Positions 26,356-36,085 of a stretch of 64,000 nucleotides of DNA are shown in pieces. Made by a program: the position numbers and the translations under genes. Numbering within the stretch: position 1 is the first letter of the stretch; each line of letters opens with the position of its first letter. The stretch is from Acinetobacter seifertii (GTDB taxonomy: Bacteria; Pseudomonadota; Gammaproteobacteria; Pseudomonadales; Moraxellaceae), in assembly GCF_000368065.1 (NCBI RefSeq), contig NZ_KB851200.1, positions 1,605,204-1,669,203 on the forward strand, given 5' to 3'. The notes under the pieces are model-generated. The model did not search any database, was not told the DNA's origin, and was given only the letters and a program-made list of their open reading frames with translations.

Positions 26356-27600
26356 ACAAACTTAGAATTTATAAATAAAGAAATTAATAGCAATATACTG
26401 AAAAAATGTGACAAAAGCTTTTATTAATGCTGATCTTTTAAGCAAAACGCGTCCTATTCCCCGCTTTTTTCAATTCAACTTTTCCATAAAAAATCGTGTG
26501 TGCACGCATACTCTGGCTTCGGAAAACTTTCCTTGACTCATCTGTTTATCAAGGAAAACGGCATAGCTTAATCATTACATCATATTTATTGAGACACTTA
26601 TTTAAGATAAAAATTCATATTTTGTACTGACTCTTACACAGGAATTGAGGATTTGCCCTAACACTCAATATCCACTCTCCTATATTACTGCCTTGTAGAA
26701 TTAGAATAGTATGGTCAATAAAACCCCAAAACTTCTTGAGTAATTTAAAAAATAAACCCATCATCTTATATTTAAAAACTCTCAATATAAAACCACCCAT
26801 TTAATCAAACTAAAATATTAAGAAAATTTCCTGATTTAAAAATAAACATAAAATTTTAATTTAATCAAAATTTCAAACAACAAATTTAATTAAAAAAACA
26901 AGATAAGGCCAATTCGTCGATTTATTATACAAAACCATAGCTACACCTCCAAGGTTAAATACCACTCAACTATTTATTCAATCTAATTAATATTTCATTT
27001 ATAAAATTTAAATTAATTAATTAAAAACTATTAAATATGACATTTGATGCTTAAAAATTTGTCACGGTATAACCAAAAATTTCTAAATAATTTTAATAAA
27101 AAATACAAACATATGATAAGTATCATAATTTTAATATTTCACATGCCATAAAACAAAGTTTCGGATGTTTACCTCCATATATTTTTTATATTTTACCGAA
27201 TGATAAAAAATCACAATCAATAAATGATAAAAATAAAAAAACCTCTTTTAATAATAAAGTTAATTATTTACCAAATGTTATATTTTAAAATTTGTTATTA
27301 AAAATATCACCAATAATTAGATTAAAAAAATAACGTTCAAAAAAATATAATGATTTTTCTTCTTGTTTTTTCACAAATGTATATTTAGATTTAATTAAGA
27401 TTATTTAAAATCACATTTTTATTTTATGAACACAGTTTAAGCAAAATTAAATTTTACTTAACACTGACTATAATATTTTAAGGAGAAAGTATTATTTTGA
27501 TCAAATCGTGTGACATTTTAAATTAATTATATCTCTGTACTTAACCATAAAAATCCACCCAGCGTTAAATCATATTCAGCCAGGAAAGATTAAAAAACTC
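26356..27600. other. Long AT-rich intergenic region
   Basis: About 1.2 kb with no supported gene. From about 26.8 to 27.55 kb it is extremely AT-rich. One inverted repeat (TTTCCTTGA 26528-26536 / TCAAGGAAA 26549-26557) has no T tract. The right end must hold the racemase promoter. The 61-codon ORF at 26615-26800 has no ribosome site or motif. Confidence 0.6.
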
Positions 27601-28893
27601 ATGAAACTTAAAACAAATTTTTCGCATCTCGCTTATAGCTGTGCATTGGTATTATTCGGTTCCATACAATTTGCCCATGCTGCACCTTTACTCACGTCTC
27701 ATATCACAAATGAAGTCAGCCCTGCACCTACAGCAAATGCATGGATTGAAGTTGATACTCAAGCTTTTGAAGATAATATTAAAAAGACAAATCAATTACT
27801 TAATGGCAAAACACAACTTTGTGTAGTCATGAAAGCAAATGCATATGGGCATAGTATTGACCTACTTATGCCGAGTGTTATGAAATTAAATGTGTCTTGT
27901 ATTGGCATCACCAGTAATGCAGAAGCAGCGATGGTGCGTAAGCATGGCTATAAAGGCAAAATTACACGTTTACGTACAGCAACTAATAGTGAAATCATCA
28001 ATGCACATGCGTTAAATATTGAAGAGCTTTTGGGTAATTATGATCAGGCTGCCCGTATCTCTAAATGGGCAGAAGCGAACAATACAACTGTTCATTATAG
28101 CTTGGCTTTAAATTCGGGTGGTATGGATCGTAATGGACTTGAAATGTCTACAGCTCAAGGTAAAGAACAAGCTGTTGCAATCACTAAGCTTCCAAATCTT
28201 AAAATTGACGGTATTATGACCCATTATGCTGTAGAAGATGAAAAATATGTTCGTGAGCGCCTAGCTCAATTTAATGAACAAACAGCATGGTTGATTAAAA
28301 AAGCCAAACTGAATCGTAAAGAATTAACATTACATACAGCAAATTCATTTGCTACTGTAAATGTTCCTGAATCACATTTAGATATGGTCCGTGCAGGCGC
28401 AATTATTTATGGAGATTTTCCTAATCACCCTGAATTTAAACGCATGATGGCATTTAAAACACAAATTGCTGCAGTTAATAATTACCTTAAAGGTTCAACT
28501 GTAGGTTATGACCAAACTTATACGTTGACACGTGACTCCAAACTTGCAAATTTGCCTGTAGGTTATTCGGATGGCTACCGTCGTAGTTTTAGTAATAAAG
28601 CTTTTGTCTTAGTCAATGGACAAAAAGCGCCAGTGGTTGGTCGAGTATCCATGAATACTGTTATGGTTGATGTAACAGATATTCCAGAAGCCAAAGCGGG
28701 CGATGAAGTTGTATTATTTGGACGTCAAGGCAATGCTGAGGTTCAATCTAGTGATTTAACGAGTCTTACAGGCCATATTTTGACAGAGGCCTATACTCCA
28801 TGGAGTAACTCTAATCCACAAGTGATTAAACCTATTCAATCTCAGCAATCAACGCAAATCAGTAATCATCAAGTTGCAGCAACCGCTGAGTAA
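27601..28893 (+). CDS. Periplasmic broad-spectrum amino-acid racemase (alanine-racemase fold), RacK-like
   Basis: 430 residues. A Sec signal peptide (1-28, ending FAHA) directs it to the periplasm, unlike housekeeping Alr. The PLP site is VVMKANAYGHS (Lys about 78), LNSGGMDRNG is in the barrel, and the second catalytic base is the Tyr of TVGYDQTYTL. RVSMNTVMVDVTDI marks the C-terminal domain. A 25-residue polar Gln/Ser-rich tail is extra. Signal-bearing members of this family are broad-spectrum racemases that release D-amino acids; A. baumannii RacK makes D-Lys that edits peptidoglycan. Assignment to RacK is by architecture and genus. CAGGAAAG lies about 15 nt before the ATG. Confidence 0.75.
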   Translation: MKLKTNFSHLAYSCALVLFGSIQFAHAAPLLTSHITNEVSPAPTANAWIEVDTQAFEDNIKKTNQLLNGKTQLCVVMKANAYGHSIDLLMPSVMKLNVSCIGITSNAEAAMVRKHGYKGKITRLRTATNSEIINAHALNIEELLGNYDQAARISKWAEANNTTVHYSLALNSGGMDRNGLEMSTAQGKEQAVAITKLPNLKIDGIMTHYAVEDEKYVRERLAQFNEQTAWLIKKAKLNRKELTLHTANSFATVNVPESHLDMVRAGAIIYGDFPNHPEFKRMMAFKTQIAAVNNYLKGSTVGYDQTYTLTRDSKLANLPVGYSDGYRRSFSNKAFVLVNGQKAPVVGRVSMNTVMVDVTDIPEAKAGDEVVLFGRQGNAEVQSSDLTSLTGHILTEAYTPWSNSNPQVIKPIQSQQSTQISNHQVAATAE

Positions 28894-28910
28894 ACTTTAG
28901 GTGAATTGAT

Positions 28911-28965
28911 AAGTAGCTCCTTTATTTAGAATAATTTTCAAAATATCGGGGCTACTTTTAGTATG
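28911..28965 (+). terminator. Possible terminator after the racemase
   Basis: AAGTAGCTCC pairs with GGGGCTACTT across a loop of about 30 nt and is followed by TTAG. The long loop lowers confidence. Confidence 0.5.
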
Positions 28966-29007
28966 ACCATATCTCTTAAACTATTTTGTCCTATCCAGTT
29001 TTTTATA

Positions 29008-29040
29008 TAAAAAAAGAGCATTTTCATGCCCTTTTTATTT
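29008..29040 (-). terminator. Terminator of pobA
   Basis: On the minus strand, AAAAGGGCAT pairs with ATGCTCTTTT across a 4-nt loop and the hairpin continues into a T-run, just after pobA. Confidence 0.65.
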
Positions 29041-29051
29041 TTATCTAGCCT

Positions 29052-30281
<1,230 letters not shown>

Positions 30282-30362
30282 TCATCCTGACTTTTAAATT
30301 ACTGGCTTTAAGTTTTGTTCACTATGTATGCAAGACGAAAATAACCGTTTATCATTTAGTTT

Positions 30363-30377
30363 GTCCGAATAGCGGAC
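30363..30377. promoter_or_regulatory. Probable PobR operator
   Basis: GTCCG-AATAG-CGGAC inverted repeat between pobA and pobR, with a related TTTTGTTCAC element about 50 bp upstream. PobR of Acinetobacter is known to bind a repeat-containing site between these genes. The match to that site is inferred. Confidence 0.55.
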
Positions 30378-30407
30378 AGAAACAATCAAAATAACAGGAA
30401 TGAAAGG

Positions 30408-31223
30408 ATGCCTTCTCTCGATGCTTTTCTAGAGCACCCGAACTCGCATGAGAAAATTCGTCAAGATGACTACATTGCAGGGTTAGCAAAAGGCTTAGCT
30501 TTACTCGAAGCTTTTGGAACAGACCGACAACGGCTCAATGTTACTCAAGTGGCTGAGCGAACCGGCATTAGTCGTACAGCGGCAAGGCGTTATCTGAAGA
30601 CTTTAAAATACTTAGGCTATTTAGAAACAGATGAACATTACTTTTGGCTCACTCATCGCGTACTGCGCTTTTCGAGTTCTTATCTAAGCTCGGCCCACCT
30701 GCCTAAAGTTGCTCAATCATTTTTAAATCTTTTGTGTGCGCAGACATCACTTACTTTTTCAATTGTGGTGTTAGACGATAACGAAGTGGTGCCGATTACT
30801 CGTAGTTATTTACCGCAGCAAGATAACTTACGCGTTAGTCCTTATGGCATGCATTTAGGAAACCGACTCCCTGCCCATGCCACTTCCACAGGTAAAGTAT
30901 TGCTGGCAGCACTATCCGAAGAAGCACAACATACGTGGGTAAAAACTTATGGTTTAAAGCGCTTAACCCCTTTTACCATTGTAGATGAGTCAAAGTTTTT
31001 TGAAGTACTTAAGGGTATTTCGTTATCAGATTATTGTCTTTCTAAAGAAGAACATGAGCTTGGCGTAATTGCGATTGCAGTGCCCGTATTTAATGCACAA
31101 GGTCAAGCCATAGCAGCGCTTAACTGCATGTCTCAAACCAATCGTGTACAAGAAGACTATTTGGTTCAACAAATTTTGCCATTGCTACGCAACACGGCAA
31201 ATGAACTTAGAAATGTGATTTAA
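30408..31223 (+). CDS. pobR: IclR-family activator of pobA
   Basis: 271 residues. An N-terminal winged helix-turn-helix (about 25-85: GLAKGLALLEAFGTDRQRLN, TQVAERTGISRTAARRYLKT) is followed by the IclR effector domain (about 100-268: LPAHATSTGKVLLAAL; EHELGVIAIAVPVF). Divergent from pobA; known members activate pobA in response to 4-hydroxybenzoate. The start ATG 30408 has AAAGG close upstream. Confidence 0.92.
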   Translation: MPSLDAFLEHPNSHEKIRQDDYIAGLAKGLALLEAFGTDRQRLNVTQVAERTGISRTAARRYLKTLKYLGYLETDEHYFWLTHRVLRFSSSYLSSAHLPKVAQSFLNLLCAQTSLTFSIVVLDDNEVVPITRSYLPQQDNLRVSPYGMHLGNRLPAHATSTGKVLLAALSEEAQHTWVKTYGLKRLTPFTIVDESKFFEVLKGISLSDYCLSKEEHELGVIAIAVPVFNAQGQAIAALNCMSQTNRVQEDYLVQQILPLLRNTANELRNVI

Positions 31224-31232
31224 ATAAACTTA

Positions 31233-31268
31233 GAAACTCTTGTGATCAATTAGAGCTACAAGAGTTTC
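31233..31268. terminator. Hairpin between convergent pobR and azoR
   Basis: GAAACTCTTGT (31233-31243) and ACAAGAGTTTC (31258-31268) form a perfect 11-bp stem with a 14-nt loop between converging genes. No strong T-run follows on either strand, so it may act only as a weak terminator or RNA end protector. Confidence 0.45.
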
Positions 31269-31278
31269 AACCCATAAT

Positions 31279-31875
31279 TTAAATAGCGAATTCTTTGACT
31301 TGCTGGCTTGCCAGATCTAATGCTTTACTTCGATAGGCCTGCATGTCTAAGCCTTCTGCATAAATAAAATCAACCTCATGAATGCCCATTAGCCCTAACA
31401 CAGCTTTGAGATAAGGCGTGACTGCCTCAGTTTCTTGGCCAACATGAATACCACCCCGACTACTTACCACTACCGCTTTTACTCCCTCAACCAAACCTTG
31501 AGGGTAAGTTTCGGTATAGCGGAATGTTTGTCTTGCGCGTGCCACTAAATCAAACCAGTTTTTGAGTTGAGTCGGTACATTTAAATTGTACATGGGTGCG
31601 CCAATCACGAGTAAATCAGCACTTTTTAACTCAGCAATCAATTCATCAGATAAAGCAACGATTCGTTGAATGTCTTGATTTATATTTTCAGCCCCACGAA
31701 GCGCCTGAAAAATTTCCAGATCTAATACAGGCAGGTTCATTTCAGCTAAATTGCATATGGTAATGTCATCTTGCAAACCTTGATCTTTACGGTGTTCAAG
31801 CATTACATCAATTAAGCGATTGGTTTGTGAACCCTCACCCATAATACTGGATTTTAATACCAATATTTTAGCCAT
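31279..31875 (-). CDS. azoR: FMN-dependent NADH-azoreductase (flavodoxin fold)
   Basis: 198-residue quinone/azo reductase. It starts AKILVLKSSIMGEGSQTNRL with the FMN phosphate loop; GAPMYNLNVPTQLKNWFDLV and VVSSRGGIHVG are the standard AzoR flavin-binding segments. ATG 31875 was chosen because GGAG lies 6 nt before it; longer in-frame starts exist at 31881 and upstream. It is divergent from a LysR gene that probably controls it. It likely reduces quinones with two electrons. Confidence 0.88.
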   Translation of the reverse strand: MAKILVLKSSIMGEGSQTNRLIDVMLEHRKDQGLQDDITICNLAEMNLPVLDLEIFQALRGAENINQDIQRIVALSDELIAELKSADLLVIGAPMYNLNVPTQLKNWFDLVARARQTFRYTETYPQGLVEGVKAVVVSSRGGIHVGQETEAVTPYLKAVLGLMGIHEVDFIYAEGLDMQAYRSKALDLASQQVKEFAI

Positions 31876-31973
31876 GACCATCTCCACGTTTTTGATCAAG
31901 CCATATTAACTCCACAATAAATTCAACAGTGGTGATATTATTTCTTATCATTGGTTCCTTTTAGGCAACAATC

Positions 31974-32879
31974 ATGCAACATGAGCTAAGTGCGATTTCT
32001 ATATTTGTGACGGTAGTTGAAGCTGGAAGTTTTGTAAAAGCTGCCGAGCAATTGCATTTAACTCGCTCAGCCATAAGTAAAAATATTGCTCGACTTGAAG
32101 AGCAGCTTGGTGTGGTTCTATTTAAAAGAACAACACGTACACTCAGTATGACTGACGAAGGTGCTTTGTTTTATGAACATAGCCGCCGAGCGTTAAGTGA
32201 AATACAAAACGCAGCGGCTCTATTAGACCAAAGAAAAATCAACGCAACAGGTCGTTTACGAATGTCTGTGCCAGTGCTGTTCGGACAAGTTTTTGCTGCC
32301 CCGTTTATGGTTAAATTTGCTCAACAGCATGCGGACTTACAGTTAGAAATTTCATTTAATGATCGGACTGTAGACTTGGTCGAAGAAGGTTTTGATTTAT
32401 GTATAAGAATCGGGGCATTGCCTGATACCACTCAGCTCGTTGCCAAACCGATTGGTGAGCATCGAATGCTACTTTGTGCCTCACCCGACTATTTAAATGA
32501 AGCAGGTTCCGTAGAAAATATTGAAGACTTAGACCATCACGCCACGATTGCCGATCCGCATTTTGGTCAAATAAAAAAATGGCAACTTCAAGAGGAAAAC
32601 AGCGAGCCTGTATTTTTTAAACCCAAAGCAAAACTTCTTTTAAATGACTTACAAGCTATTAAAGATGCCGCGCTTGCCGATGCTGGTATTGCGTGGTTGC
32701 CCGATTGGCTCATTCAGAATGAATTACGTGAAGGAAAGCTTATGCAAGTGTTAGAAAACATGTCGAGCACTGCCTTTCCGATTCATTTGGTATGGCCTGC
32801 GCTGCCGTTTATGCCGCTGAAAACCCGTCTTGCGATTGATTATTTAGCGCAGCATTTACCGTCTAAACTAAACACATAA
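31974..32879 (+). CDS. LysR-family transcriptional regulator
   Basis: 301 residues of the CrgA/AaeR-like LysR subgroup. The helix-turn-helix lies at about 5-65 (AISIFVTVVEAGSFVKAAEQ; LTRSAISKNIARLEEQLGVV), the hinge is TGRLRMSVPVLFG, and the effector domain runs to the end. Divergent from azoR with under 100 bp between starts, so azoR is the probable target. Confidence 0.88.
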   Translation: MQHELSAISIFVTVVEAGSFVKAAEQLHLTRSAISKNIARLEEQLGVVLFKRTTRTLSMTDEGALFYEHSRRALSEIQNAAALLDQRKINATGRLRMSVPVLFGQVFAAPFMVKFAQQHADLQLEISFNDRTVDLVEEGFDLCIRIGALPDTTQLVAKPIGEHRMLLCASPDYLNEAGSVENIEDLDHHATIADPHFGQIKKWQLQEENSEPVFFKPKAKLLLNDLQAIKDAALADAGIAWLPDWLIQNELREGKLMQVLENMSSTAFPIHLVWPALPFMPLKTRLAIDYLAQHLPSKLNT

Positions 32880-33100
32880 GCTTTAAATACATAAGGCCTG
32901 AACATGGGGAATCAAGCTTTAACAATCCCTAGCCGCCAATTAACTTCTCTACTCTATATTCACACTGCGCGCCGCGCTCAAAACACCCCTTAAGTTATTA
33001 TTTTATTAGAAGAAAAATAATAAAGCGACGGTCAACTTTCTTGACTATAAAAAGCGTTTATGTGAGCATTAGCCAGACTAACTTTACAAGAATTACTTAT

Positions 33101-33451
33101 ATGAAATATAACGTTATCGCATTGCTTACAGGTTTGTTATTGGTCTCTACTGCTCACGCCGAGGAAGCCCCTATGGATGCAACTCACTTGGGCTTGAGAG
33201 CTTTTGTATACAATGCATTTGTAGGTATAAAAAGAACAGAGGATATGCCTCAATTTCCTAAAGGGCATCCGTTGACGAAAGCTGAACTTTATAATGGTGT
33301 GGCCGCGGGTGTTCGAGTTCGTGGTAAAAACTGCAATAGTGTGGTTGATGCTCGTGCACTAGATGCCAATGGTTCAAAAATATCAGTGAAGTGTGCTGGT
33401 GGGGAAAGCTATCAAGTGTTGCCTCTAACAGGTGAGGTTAAAGGTAAATGA
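33101..33451 (+). CDS. Small secreted protein, paralogue 1
   Basis: 116 residues from ATG 33101, where a Sec signal peptide begins (MKYNVIALLTGLLLVSTAHA, cleavage before EEAP). A longer frame to 33041 would bury the signal and is rejected. The mature domain ends with two Cys (KNCNSVVDARALD ... VKCAGG), spaced as in the next gene, and probably forms a disulphide. Its stop overlaps the next ATG by 4 nt. Function unknown. Confidence 0.7.
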   Translation: MKYNVIALLTGLLLVSTAHAEEAPMDATHLGLRAFVYNAFVGIKRTEDMPQFPKGHPLTKAELYNGVAAGVRVRGKNCNSVVDARALDANGSKISVKCAGGESYQVLPLTGEVKGK

Positions 33452-33801
33452 AATCGCGCATTTGCCTATTTGGGTTTATTTCAGCAATGCTGATTAGCAA
33501 TGTGAATGCACAAACACAACAAGAATTGTCTCAAGCCTTACTTGGTCAATTACTCGGTTTTACGCAAAATGTTTATTTTAATGCTAATCAAATAGCTGAA
33601 ATGCCAAAGATGACAACCGAGCGTGCTGCAACTCAGACCGAAATATTAGAGGCTGTGGCTAGTGCGCTGAGACTGCAACAACATCCATGTAGTTCGGTTT
33701 TGAATGCTGACTATGTTGATGAGAGTGGTAATCTGATATCAATTAATTGTGTGGATGGTAACTATGTCGTCGATGCACGGCGTGGAAAGATCAACCCTTA
33801 A
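33448..33801 (+). CDS. Small secreted protein, paralogue 2
   Basis: 117 residues with a signal peptide (MKSRICLFGFISAMLISNVNA). The C-terminal half aligns with the preceding protein: HPCSSVLNADYVDESGNLIS against KNCNSVVDARALDANGSKIS, with the second Cys again about 20 residues on. The pair arose by tandem duplication and is translationally coupled (ATGA overlap). The periplasmic function is unknown. Confidence 0.7.
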   Translation: MKSRICLFGFISAMLISNVNAQTQQELSQALLGQLLGFTQNVYFNANQIAEMPKMTTERAATQTEILEAVASALRLQQHPCSSVLNADYVDESGNLISINCVDGNYVVDARRGKINP

Positions 33802-33912
33802 GCCCTCTATCATCTTCTCAGCCCTCTCCTCACGATCTGTCGGATTGGTAAAAGTAAACGCTAAGACTGCTGTGATGTCATGATGAATTTTTTTGAAGGT
33901 ATCTAAATAGCT

Positions 33913-33951
33913 GAATTGATTTCTCAACTTAAGAAATCAATTCTATTTTAA
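33913..33951 (+). terminator. Possible terminator after the paralogue pair
   Basis: GAATTGATTTCT (33913-33924) and AGAAATCAATTC (33932-33943) form a perfect 12-bp, AT-rich stem followed by TATTTT. Confidence 0.5.
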
Positions 33952-34045
33952 GTTGTTATATCGGGGAGCTTATTTATATGTTTTAAATAAACTCTATAAA
34001 AACCTCAGTATTAACTCATCGTTCAATCAAAAACTTTCAAGCAAA

Positions 34046-34618
34046 CTAGTCAGCGTCCTCTTTTTTAGAAGAAGGCCCCAAAGCCATACTCGAAAATACG
34101 CCATCGCGATAAATCCATGCATGTAATAACGCAGCAGAAAGATGACCAATAACGACAGCAAATAATAGCCAAGCCAAAATTCCATGTAATGTACGGAACC
34201 AAGCGTAAAGTGTCGAGTTGGTGGGGGCTATAGGCGGAAGGTCCCAACCCGGAAATAAAGTGACAGGCCAATTACCTGCCGATAGCATTGCCCATCCGAG
34301 CAATGGCAAACTAAACATCAAAATATAAAGCAGCCAATGTGATGCATGAGCAATAAACGCCTGCCAACGCGGTAGAGTCGGTGGCAATGGTGGAATTGGG
34401 TAATAAAGTCGATTTATTAATCTGATGAAGACCAATAGTAAGATTGCGATTCCTAAAGGACGGTGAATATCAATTAACCACGGACGCCACGTAATTGAGG
34501 TGGTCATTCCTACCCCAATAAATAGCATAGCCAGAATTGCTGCCGCCATAAGCCAATGCAGTATTCGAGCAGTCAAATTAAAATGACGTGGAGCATTAAC
34601 GTTAGATTTATTTTGCAT
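34046..34618 (-). CDS. Cytochrome b561 family protein
   Basis: 190-residue inner-membrane di-haem b protein with four predicted membrane helices. The His residues are placed as in bacterial CybB: RILHWLMAAAILAM, DIHRPLGIAILLL, HASHWLLYILMF and TLHGILAWLLFAVVIGHLSA. It probably passes electrons between quinol and a periplasmic partner. It follows the catalase-like peroxidase gene with a 12-nt gap, so the two likely form a unit in which b561 supplies electrons to the anchored haem peroxidase. Confidence 0.88.
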   Translation of the reverse strand: MQNKSNVNAPRHFNLTARILHWLMAAAILAMLFIGVGMTTSITWRPWLIDIHRPLGIAILLLVFIRLINRLYYPIPPLPPTLPRWQAFIAHASHWLLYILMFSLPLLGWAMLSAGNWPVTLFPGWDLPPIAPTNSTLYAWFRTLHGILAWLLFAVVIGHLSAALLHAWIYRDGVFSSMALGPSSKKEDAD

Positions 34619-34630
34619 TGTTCAGCTCTC

Positions 34631-35695
34631 CTATTTGCCCACGGCATCGGTTGCTTTGCCAAATCCAATTTCACGTAATCGAGCATTGTAAGACTGTGAA
34701 TAGATCGCCGCTCGTGCTGCGAGTACGGGATCATCTGATAACTCAATTCCGGGTGGCACCAAAGTTGGGTCAAAGTTAATATCACGACATGCGCCATTTA
34801 CCTGATCAGTCACATTTTTGACTTCTAATGTTCCGGCTATAACTTCTTTACGGTCTTTTGGCCAAGGCTGAGATGGGTCATTCACTGGGTCTCCTGGCTC
34901 GGCAAGTTGCAAAACTAAGTCCCAATAGAGCGGCCCTTCAGCCAAACGCTTTTTGATGTCTTTAAATAAGAAATCATGGTTAGCTTGATCACGTTGTTCT
35001 TTGGTCAGACTAGTAAATTTTGAATGAGGACGCATAGACCAACGGACTGGCTGTTCTTGTCCATTGGCTGCCCGCAATATAAAGGCATTTACGACATAAA
35101 ATTCTGCGCCGCTAAAACTACCAGTTAATGGCATTTTTGCCTTTTGCTCAATAGACTTACGCGCTTCGGGATATTCTTTTAAGAAAGCCTCAACAAGGGC
35201 TGGATCAGGTTTACCAGTAGACGGAACCGGTTTAAATGCTTTTTGCTGCGCCAAAAAACCTTCAGCATTTCGCGTCGGGAAATAAGGAAAGTTGTTTAAT
35301 TTCATACGCCACTGCGAATGATCGGCTGGAGAAAGTAATAAAGCCATACTCACTGTTGCGGTAGAATTATCTGCCGCATGCGGGTTACCGCTTCCAATAG
35401 AAAATCGGCCAATTGCCGGTATATCAGACTTGGCAAATACAGTGCCTTTCGAGAGTGCTGCTGCTGCACCATTACTGTGGTAAGTACCATCAAAACAGAT
35501 ACCTTTACCATGTGCACGTCGATATCCGGGATCAAAGTTTTTTAATGTGTCACCCAAAAAAGTTTTGGATGTTGTTCGATGTCCAAATAGACCAGCAGTC
35601 CAAGCAAATGCCAATACTAAAAAAACTGCGATTACAGCAATACCCACGAATCGCAGCCAGTACTTCTTTAGAGTTTTAAAATTCAAATTATTCAT
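34631..35695 (-). CDS. Catalase-family (SrpA-like) haem peroxidase, membrane-anchored
   Basis: 354 residues. A single N-terminal membrane helix (about 16-36) precedes a reduced catalase domain facing the periplasm: RRAHGKGICFDGTYHSNG carries the distal His, FSIGSGNPHAADNSTATVSM the following strand, and the C-terminal ARAAIYSQSYNAR the proximal Tyr. At about 350 residues it is shorter than true catalases and belongs to the catalase-related peroxidases. It lies upstream of cytochrome b561 on the same strand. Confidence 0.88.
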   Translation of the reverse strand: MNNLNFKTLKKYWLRFVGIAVIAVFLVLAFAWTAGLFGHRTTSKTFLGDTLKNFDPGYRRAHGKGICFDGTYHSNGAAAALSKGTVFAKSDIPAIGRFSIGSGNPHAADNSTATVSMALLLSPADHSQWRMKLNNFPYFPTRNAEGFLAQQKAFKPVPSTGKPDPALVEAFLKEYPEARKSIEQKAKMPLTGSFSGAEFYVVNAFILRAANGQEQPVRWSMRPHSKFTSLTKEQRDQANHDFLFKDIKKRLAEGPLYWDLVLQLAEPGDPVNDPSQPWPKDRKEVIAGTLEVKNVTDQVNGACRDINFDPTLVPPGIELSDDPVLAARAAIYSQSYNARLREIGFGKATDAVGK

Positions 35696-36043
35696 TCTTC
35701 ATCCTGTGTAAATTATATAGCTGCATTTATAAAAAAGTTTGATCCTATAAAAAGAGCATTACTTGATTTGATGAAATTATGTTCAAAATTAGCTGAGTAA
35801 ATAAAATCCCAGAATTTCTGGATCTAATAGTGATAAGCCTTAATATAATATTTATTTCTGGGCCATATAAGTTACGTACCGTGAGGTTAGTATTAAGTTT
35901 ATTAACATTTGAATGCATATAAATAAAGCATGGGAACAAAAAATGTAAAAGTTCCCACATTGACAGAGAGAGTCCGAAGAGGTGATCTTTTTTTACTGGC
36001 GAAAATATTTCATTCCATGAGCCAGATATAACTTATAAGCGCT
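35696..36043. other. Intergenic region before the ethanolamine permease terminator
   Basis: About 350 bp holding only the peroxidase promoter region and a spurious 71-codon ORF (35745-35960). No other element is supported. Confidence 0.5.
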
Positions 36044-36074
36044 AAAAAAGAGGCCGAAGCCTCTTTATTTTTAC
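36044..36074 (-). terminator. Intrinsic terminator of the permease gene
   Basis: Minus-strand hairpin AAAGAGGC-TTCG-GCCTCTTTTTT, 12 nt after the permease stop. Confidence 0.88.
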
Positions 36075-36085
36075 TGCACTCAAAA

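Noticed and set aside
26615..26800. 61-codon minus-strand ORF upstream of the racemase
   Set aside because: No ribosome site and no recognisable domain; AT-rich intergenic DNA.
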